IMG/VR virus record: IMGVR_UViG_3300030329_005130
Location: 1 to 52,420 of that record
Reading direction: 5' to 3' (one strand)
Length of the DNA stretch: 52,420 bases
From: a virus
Below, in pieces: positions 47,211 to 52,420 of this stretch. The position numbers and the translations under genes are program-made. The notes beneath the pieces are model-generated. The model was not told where the DNA came from and made no database searches. It saw nothing but the letters and a program-made list of their open reading frames with translations. Every line of letters starts with the position of its first letter. Position 1 is the first letter of the stretch.

Positions 47211-49222
47211 AAAATGTATATTTATTTGAAATTAATGATGTCTTAACAGGACAGATTAAACTTCCGTATAGCACGGGCGTTATATGGTCTTATTGTATAA
47301 CGGACAAGCAGATAGAAAGTAACTATAATTTAGGGGGCTGGTTCTATTACAGAGAAGACTTAGATGACATTCTCAATAAGATAGAAAACCCCTCCATTAT
47401 CGGCTTTAATTGTTTTGTTTGGAATTGGAAGTTTAACAATCAGTTAGCAAAAAAAATTAAAGAAAAATATCCGGAGTGCCTGATCGTATACGGTGGCTGG
47501 CAGGTTCCAATGTCGGATAGAAATCAAAACTTTTTTAAGGAGCATCCCTATGTAGATATCGCTGTGCATGGCGAGGGAGAGATTACATTTAAAGAAATTT
47601 TAATTGAAAATCTTAAAGTTAGTCCCAATTGGGAAAGTATTGACGGATGCTCTATTCCTATGAGATTGGTAAGTTCTGAAAACAAAGGGCGCCTACGGCG
47701 AATAAGTCATGGGCTAAAGCTACTTGACGAAATATCAGCGGACGATAGTGACTATGCAACGCACGTCAACCTCCCTAGACAAAGAATTCAAGACCTTAAT
47801 TCAATGCCGAGTCCATATTTGGATGGCTTATTCGATGAACTTGTTAAGGACTGTCCTTATGAGATTGAAGCCGCAATTGAAACAACAAGGGGTTGCCCAT
47901 TTCAGTGCACTTTTTGTGAAATAAGCACGAAATACTACCAGAAAATTAAATCACAAAGTCTTGAAAAGGTTTACAAAGAGATTGATTGGCTGTCAGATAA
48001 CAAGGTTGTTTTCGTATACAACGCAGACTCTAACTTTGGAATGCTAAAAGATCATCTTGAAATTACAAAATATTTTGTGAAAAAGAAAAAGGAGACAGGA
48101 TATCCAGAAAAGCACCGGTGCGATTGGGCTAAGAATAAAGCTGACTCTGTTATAACGTTGGCCAAATTGTTTTACGAAGCAGATATGGACAAAGGTATCA
48201 CAATTGCACTCCAGTCTATGAATCCTGAAACGCTCAAAGCTGTACGTAGAAGAAACGTTGATAATGGCAAACTGTCTGAATTTTTTAAAATGTATAGTCA
48301 AGAAGAATTGCCAAGTTATGTTGAATTAATTATGGGCCTCCCCGAAGAAACATTACAGAGTTTTATTGACGGAATTTCTAAGGTTATAGAATTGGGACAA
48401 CACAACTATATTGGCATCTACCCATTAACAGCGTTACCAAACACTCCATTTGGGGAAAAAGAATATATTGAAAAATATGATCTAAATATTATTGAAACAT
48501 ATCCTGCTTTTTCTCATGTTGACATTAATGATCAAAATGATTTCGAAAGAGAACACATGGTAGTAGGAAGCAAAACACTGACGCTGGACGAATACGTGGA
48601 ATGTACAGTGTATCGCTGGTTTTTTATGTTTGCTCATTACCTTGGTAATCTACAATTTGTGTCTAGGTTTTTAAATTCACACTTAGATATATCGTTTAAG
48701 GACTTCTATCTTTCGTTGATGGAATATATTAAAGCATCGGATGACAACTCGTTCCTAGCAAAGGAGCTACAGTTGACAAAAGAAAGTTTGCAACAGGTGA
48801 TGAAAGCTGAGCACCCATGGGGGAGAGTGTTAGACGACGTTAGAGAAAACTTTGCGTGGGACTTTGAGGAAGCCACTTCGATGCGGATAGTTCAAAACAA
48901 AGACACCTTTCAAAAAGAAATTAAACAGTTTATCATATCGTGTTATGATGTGGATAATGAATTACTAAACGAGTTGATAAAATATCAAGATGTGGCTGTG
49001 GTCGACCCAACTCGACAATATCCTTTAACAGAAACAATAGGATTTAATATTCATGACGTTATCCACTCTGGGCATAAATTAGTAGAGGAGCCGCAAGAAA
49101 TTAGGGTAAAAGCTAAAAATTATGATGGTGATCTTTTTCAATGGGGTAAAGAGTGCCTATGGTGGGGTCGCCGGGTGGCTGCGTGTAAAGCAAAAATTGA
49201 GGTTTTAAAAAAACATGTATAA
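47207..49222 (+). CDS. B12-binding radical SAM enzyme
   Basis: ATG 47207 overlaps the previous TGA and gives 671 residues. An N-terminal cobalamin-binding-like Rossmann domain (IIGFNCFVWNWKFNNQLAKK, then LIVYGGWQVPMSD) is followed by the radical SAM core with TTRGCPFQCTFCEIS, the CX3CX2C [4Fe-4S] motif. A C-terminal helical domain of about 250 residues follows. Such enzymes methylate or rearrange sugars and lipids. It could use electrons from the ferredoxin encoded at 16767. Confidence 0.9.
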   Translation: MKNVYLFEINDVLTGQIKLPYSTGVIWSYCITDKQIESNYNLGGWFYYREDLDDILNKIENPSIIGFNCFVWNWKFNNQLAKKIKEKYPECLIVYGGWQVPMSDRNQNFFKEHPYVDIAVHGEGEITFKEILIENLKVSPNWESIDGCSIPMRLVSSENKGRLRRISHGLKLLDEISADDSDYATHVNLPRQRIQDLNSMPSPYLDGLFDELVKDCPYEIEAAIETTRGCPFQCTFCEISTKYYQKIKSQSLEKVYKEIDWLSDNKVVFVYNADSNFGMLKDHLEITKYFVKKKKETGYPEKHRCDWAKNKADSVITLAKLFYEADMDKGITIALQSMNPETLKAVRRRNVDNGKLSEFFKMYSQEELPSYVELIMGLPEETLQSFIDGISKVIELGQHNYIGIYPLTALPNTPFGEKEYIEKYDLNIIETYPAFSHVDINDQNDFEREHMVVGSKTLTLDEYVECTVYRWFFMFAHYLGNLQFVSRFLNSHLDISFKDFYLSLMEYIKASDDNSFLAKELQLTKESLQQVMKAEHPWGRVLDDVRENFAWDFEEATSMRIVQNKDTFQKEIKQFIISCYDVDNELLNELIKYQDVAVVDPTRQYPLTETIGFNIHDVIHSGHKLVEEPQEIRVKAKNYDGDLFQWGKECLWWGRRVAACKAKIEVLKKHV

Positions 49223-49895
49223 GAAATTAAAATTCTCAACTGAAAAGTACAAGTTTAAAGAAGCAATTGAGAAACTCTATAACGTTGATGATTTATCCAC
49301 TCTTCATAAAGATCTGGCAGGATACTATGACATACCAGATGATGTAGCCGGCCTCGGCCGCGATACGATAAGTGCGCTACACAATAAATTTTATGATGAG
49401 TTAGGCTTAGGCTGGCTTGAGATGAAGGAAATGTATAGGTCTTTTGTAGAAGATTATATTCACCCTCTGTTTCCAAAGGAAAAGAGTCTGATATACCAAG
49501 CTTTTCCGTCTTATAGGATTCACTATCCTGGCAATAGGGCTATAACAACAGTTCACAAGGATAGTGATGAGAATCATCAACATCCGTATGGAGAAATAAG
49601 TTTCCTGATGCCACTAACCGATATGTATGGCAGCAATGCTCCATGGGTTGAGAGTTTCCCAGGGATGGAAGATTTTAACCCTATGGAGGGAAAATATGGA
49701 GACATATTTATGTGGGATGGAAATCGCTGTCTGCATTATAATAAATTTAATGAAACAGGCAAGACAAGAATAAGTTTTGATTTTAGAATTCTTCCTAAAA
49801 AATATTACGATAGCTCTTACACTGCAAAAGCGGCCACCACAAAAAAGAAATTCATTATAGGAGAATACTACGACTGCGTTGCAGAGGGAAGGTAA
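49215..49895 (+). CDS. Fe(II)/2-oxoglutarate-type oxygenase (StrG-like)
   Basis: A 226-residue jelly-roll enzyme. Iron ligands are visible as H114-x-D116 (VHKDSD) and H174 (CLHYN), with R185 (KTRISFDF) binding 2-oxoglutarate. The segment YGEISFLMPLTDMYGSNAPW is typical of the StrG-like family. It would hydroxylate or otherwise oxidise a sugar of the cluster. Overlaps the radical SAM gene by 8 nt. Confidence 0.85.
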   Translation: MYKKLKFSTEKYKFKEAIEKLYNVDDLSTLHKDLAGYYDIPDDVAGLGRDTISALHNKFYDELGLGWLEMKEMYRSFVEDYIHPLFPKEKSLIYQAFPSYRIHYPGNRAITTVHKDSDENHQHPYGEISFLMPLTDMYGSNAPWVESFPGMEDFNPMEGKYGDIFMWDGNRCLHYNKFNETGKTRISFDFRILPKKYYDSSYTAKAATTKKKFIIGEYYDCVAEGR

Positions 49896-49901
49896 ATTAA
49901 T

Positions 49902-50570
49902 ATGTTTGAAGATTCATTAGATGAAACAATAGGTGTTCTTGAGAATATGGGCTTTACCATAAATGACCCGTGGGATATTGTAGATAGCTTTGAAAAAATG
50001 GTTGCTGAGTACGCGGGGAGCAAGTATGCTGTGTCTGTTGATAATTGCACTGATGGCATTTTTTTATGCCTCAAATACCTCAAGGCTACTGGCAAAATAA
50101 CAATTCCTTCTAAGTGCTATGTTTCGGTGCCTCAGGCTATTCTGCATGCTGGATGTGACCTGGAATTTGAAGATTTAGAGTGGTCTGGTACATATCAACT
50201 TAAGCCGTACCCCATCATTGATGGCGCCACGCGGTTTACGAAAGGGATGTACATCCCGGGAACGTATCAGTGTCTATCCTTTCACATCAAAAAGATACTC
50301 AATATTGGAAAGGGTGGCATCATCCTGACGGATGACCCAGAGGCCGCAAGATGGTTTAAGGTCGCAAGATATGAGGGGCGCCATATAGAGGTTCCATATG
50401 ATCAGGATGAAATTGAAATGGTTGGCTGGAATATGTATATGCCCCCCGAGCAAGCTGCTCGCGGAATAAAAATATTCTTAAACTTACCGGATGAGAATAA
50501 AGACTGTGGAGGGTCTTGGCGATACCATGATCTCTCTAATTTAGAGATTTTTAAAAATAAGGATCAGTAG
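49902..50570 (+). CDS. Short DegT/DnrJ/EryC1-type protein (PLP fold)
   Basis: A 222-residue DegT-family protein. It keeps the PLP-domain landmarks VDNCTDGIFLCLKYL (cofactor loop), the Asp of PIIDGATRF (D107) and the Schiff-base lysine in LSFHIKKILNIGKGG (K131). Full-length family members have about 370 residues and a C-terminal domain that is missing here. The frame ends normally with TAG, so this is a short form, not an obvious frameshift. A second copy begins at 52169. It may form a reduced sugar aminotransferase or need a partner. Confidence 0.82.
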   Translation: MFEDSLDETIGVLENMGFTINDPWDIVDSFEKMVAEYAGSKYAVSVDNCTDGIFLCLKYLKATGKITIPSKCYVSVPQAILHAGCDLEFEDLEWSGTYQLKPYPIIDGATRFTKGMYIPGTYQCLSFHIKKILNIGKGGIILTDDPEAARWFKVARYEGRHIEVPYDQDEIEMVGWNMYMPPEQAARGIKIFLNLPDENKDCGGSWRYHDLSNLEIFKNKDQ

Positions 50571-50983
50571 TGGAAAAAATATTTTCTAAACTAGAAAACG
50601 ACGTTCTGTTGCATATTATATATCGAAAAGAGGATATTGTGTCCTTTAGGGACAATATTACTCCTGAAGAGGAATATTTGCAAGTCGCCTCTATAAAGAT
50701 GCAAAACGGCAGAACGTTTAAGGCCCACAAACACATACACCAAGAGAGGTATACCGACATAGCTCAAGAATCATGGGTAGTGATTGATGGAAAGATAAGG
50801 GCTATTTTATACGACTTAGACGATACTATTATCGCAACCCGTACTCTCAATGAGGGAGACTGCTCAATAACATTCCGCGGCGGCCACAACTATGAGTGCC
50901 TAAAGGACAACACAATTGTTTATGAATACAAAACAGGCCCATATCAAGGGGTTGAAAAAGACAAAGTTTTATTAGAGGTGTAA
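50570..50983 (+). CDS. Cupin-domain protein (WbuC/FdtA-like)
   Basis: GTG 50570 shares a base with the previous TAG. The 137-residue protein has cupin features: KAHKHIHQERYTD (metal-binding His cluster), SWVVIDGKIRAILYDLDD and GGHNYECL. This is the pattern of WbuC-type and related cupins in polysaccharide clusters, some of which are sugar isomerases. Specific reaction unknown. Confidence 0.8.
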   Translation: MEKIFSKLENDVLLHIIYRKEDIVSFRDNITPEEEYLQVASIKMQNGRTFKAHKHIHQERYTDIAQESWVVIDGKIRAILYDLDDTIIATRTLNEGDCSITFRGGHNYECLKDNTIVYEYKTGPYQGVEKDKVLLEV

Positions 50984-50984
50984 T

Positions 50985-51608
50985 ATGGCATGGGAAAAAT
51001 GGCTAAATGAAAAAAGATTCACTCTGTTTCGAACAGCGATCCTACAGGAGCAATTTATAGAGTGTATAACAGATCACACTCCAGATGGCGGGACTATTAT
51101 GGAAGCAGGGTTTGGCTTCGGAACAACGTTGGAGCTATTGAGAGACTTGGGGTATGAGGTATCAGGATTTGATTTAGAGCCCAGTGCAATTGAAAATTGT
51201 CAAGAGCACTATAAACATTTGAGAGGCGATCTGTTTGTTGGTAATATATTAAATTCAAAAACGTATAGGCGAAAAGTAGATACGATCATCCATCAGGGGG
51301 TCTTGGAGCATTTTGAAGATGAGGAAATACTAGAAATCTTAGACATTCAAAGTAAAGCGGCGAAAAGAATAGTATTTGATGTGCCTAACAATTTGAGACA
51401 AAACCTAGATGATGAAGGTGATAGAACAAGGTTTGAGAGCCCGCAGTTCTGGGAAGACATAATCTCAAGCGCTGGCTTACAGTTCACCAGATACGGTAGA
51501 ACGTATGACTATGGAAACGAATTTTTGCCCCAAATCCTAAAGAGATACGACTCAGATCTAATGAGGCGAGTTGGAAGATCGAGCATTTTTGTTGTGGAAG
51601 GAAAATAA
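50985..51608 (+). CDS. SAM-dependent methyltransferase
   Basis: A 207-residue class I methyltransferase. Motif I is MEAGFGFGTTLELLRDLGYE, motif II VSGFDLEPSAIENC, and a later TIIHQGVLEHFEDEEILEIL fits motifs III and IV. No substrate signature. Ends immediately before the next gene. Confidence 0.85.
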   Translation: MAWEKWLNEKRFTLFRTAILQEQFIECITDHTPDGGTIMEAGFGFGTTLELLRDLGYEVSGFDLEPSAIENCQEHYKHLRGDLFVGNILNSKTYRRKVDTIIHQGVLEHFEDEEILEILDIQSKAAKRIVFDVPNNLRQNLDDEGDRTRFESPQFWEDIISSAGLQFTRYGRTYDYGNEFLPQILKRYDSDLMRRVGRSSIFVVEGK

Positions 51609-52166
51609 ATGAAACTTCATTTAGGATGTGGCGCGGTAGATATACCTGGGTTTTATAATGTTGATTTAAGTGATTACCCGCATGTAAATCTTAAAGCCGA
51701 CATTCGCGATTTAAGTATGTTTGAAGACAATAGTGTCGCGCTAATCTATATAAGCGCCACGTTCCAGTACTTTGACAGGCGCGAAGGAGCACGGTGTTTG
51801 CAAGAATGGCACCGCATATTAAAGCCGGGTGGCATACTAAGGATATCCACGGTTGATTTCGACAAATTATTGGATGTATATTATAAAACTGGCAAAGATT
51901 TAACTAAAATAGTAGGGCCTCTTTATGGTAGAATGGATGTTGTTGACGAAGATAACAATCCAATTAACAAAATCTATCATAAAACAGTATACACAAAGAC
52001 AGAAATGCTAAGGACTTTAAAAGACAGTGGATTTACAAATGTGGAAGATTATGACTGGAGAGATCATGTTCATGTTAATTACGATGACCAAAGTCAGTCT
52101 TATTTCCCTCACATGAGCAAAGAAAGTGGAATTCATATTATGCAAAACTTACAGGCGATTAAGTAA
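51609..52166 (+). CDS. SAM-dependent methyltransferase (type 11)
   Basis: A 185-residue class I methyltransferase starting MKLHLGCGAVDIPGFYNVDL, with motif LHLGCG and the later WHRILKPGGILRIST typical of Methyltransf_11. It starts one base after the previous stop. Likely acts on the same glycan or precursor as the methyltransferase before it. Confidence 0.87.
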   Translation: MKLHLGCGAVDIPGFYNVDLSDYPHVNLKADIRDLSMFEDNSVALIYISATFQYFDRREGARCLQEWHRILKPGGILRISTVDFDKLLDVYYKTGKDLTKIVGPLYGRMDVVDEDNNPINKIYHKTVYTKTEMLRTLKDSGFTNVEDYDWRDHVHVNYDDQSQSYFPHMSKESGIHIMQNLQAIK

Positions 52167-52168
52167 AA

Positions 52169-52420
52169 ATGGATCAGACAGTTAAATATGACAGTTGGCC
52201 CATAGGACGACCGCCTAAAGAGTGGGATCGCCCTGAACTAGAAATGGTTAGAAGAGCCGGCTATGAATGGGATGACCCCAGAGATATTATAGAGACCTTT
52301 GAACAAAAAATGGCTGATTATGCCGGCTGCAAATACGGAATAGCAGTTGATTCTTGCTCAAGTGGTATTTTTCTATCTCTAAAGTACTGTGAAGCTAGTG
52401 GAACAGTAACAATACCTAGC
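52169..52420 (+). CDS. DegT/DnrJ/EryC1-type protein, cut by window end
   Basis: ATG 52169 opens a frame that is still open at the window end. The 84 visible residues, starting MDQTVKYDSWPIGRPPKEWD, align with the protein at 49902: DDPRDIIETFEQKMADYAGC and KYGIAVDSCSSGIFLSLKYC match its N-terminal region. It is a paralogue with about 35 extra N-terminal residues. Whether it is full-length or short cannot be seen. Confidence 0.8.
   Translation, partial: MDQTVKYDSWPIGRPPKEWDRPELEMVRRAGYEWDDPRDIIETFEQKMADYAGCKYGIAVDSCSSGIFLSLKYCEASGTVTIPS

Overview
The window reads as a stretch of a large tailed-phage genome, probably a marine T4-like or jumbo myovirus of a Gram-negative host. I infer this from very dense packing (ATGA/TAATG/GTG overlaps), many small orphan proteins, an endolysin, DUF6321/DUF5872/DUF2452/DUF6356/DUF5658-type proteins familiar from marine phages, a tmRNA plus three tRNAs, and a run of genes whose N-termini look like prohead-protease-cleaved capsid-targeting peptides. 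No terminase, portal, major capsid or tail gene lies in the window, so the phage assignment is strong but indirect.

Layout. (1) 1-7.8 kb, visibly GC-richer: a zinc-knuckle protein, a MoxR-type AAA ATPase with its VWA/metallopeptidase-like partner, and a set of small orphan genes. They are driven by a repeated family of near-consensus sigma70-type promoters (TTGACA-N17-TATnnT) that also share an ACAGTGGRGG-like box at the transcription start. (2) 6.84-8.14 kb: a largely non-coding zone on both sides of one GC-rich gene, with three small hairpins, short direct repeats and a clear terminator. (3) 8.1-10.3 kb: small basic and membrane proteins and a degenerate kinase-like protein. (4) 10.4-14.9 kb, minus strand: a complete yeaH-spoVR-prkA stress-kinase operon with its own promoter and terminator. 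(5) 15.0-17.4 kb: HNH endonuclease, N-acetylmuramoyl-L-alanine amidase, hotdog thioesterase, 7Fe-type ferredoxin and a holin-like membrane protein. (6) 17.4-27.9 kb: a co-directional operon of putative packaged proteins. Five of them begin with the same 14-residue MK(L/Y)(L/I/F)(L)E(N/S)W...(Y/F)LxE peptide. Cargo domains include a HAD phosphatase-like domain, a ParB-like domain, DUF1232, a metallopeptidase and a double nucleotidyltransferase.

(7) 27.9-34.8 kb: tmRNA (tag ANDADYGLALAA), a lipoprotein and a metzincin-like protein with their own promoter, tRNA-Thr(UGU), tRNA-Ala(UGC), a QueF-like protein without the catalytic cysteine, a DUF2452 gene whose 3' end runs into tRNA-Pro(UGG), a cytidylyltransferase-like protein, PIN-PhoH, another metallopeptidase and a PD-(D/E)XK nuclease. 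(8) 34.8-52.4 kb, AT-richer: an uninterrupted cluster of about 19 glycan-type genes. It holds glycosyltransferases (GT4, GT4-GT2 fusion, GT2, exostosin-like, GT10-like), a sulfotransferase, a metallo-beta-lactamase/Rieske fusion, an FkbM methyltransferase, a B12/radical-SAM enzyme, a 2-oxoglutarate oxygenase, a cupin, two SAM methyltransferases and two DegT-type proteins. The first of these is short and the second is cut by the window end.

How it may fit together (inference): the first part holds early host-takeover genes, the minus-strand operon could reprogram host stress signalling, the middle operon loads proteins into the head for co-injection, and the last third builds or decorates a complex glycan on the virion or the infected cell. 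Functions are from sequence motifs and remembered family patterns; no database search was possible.
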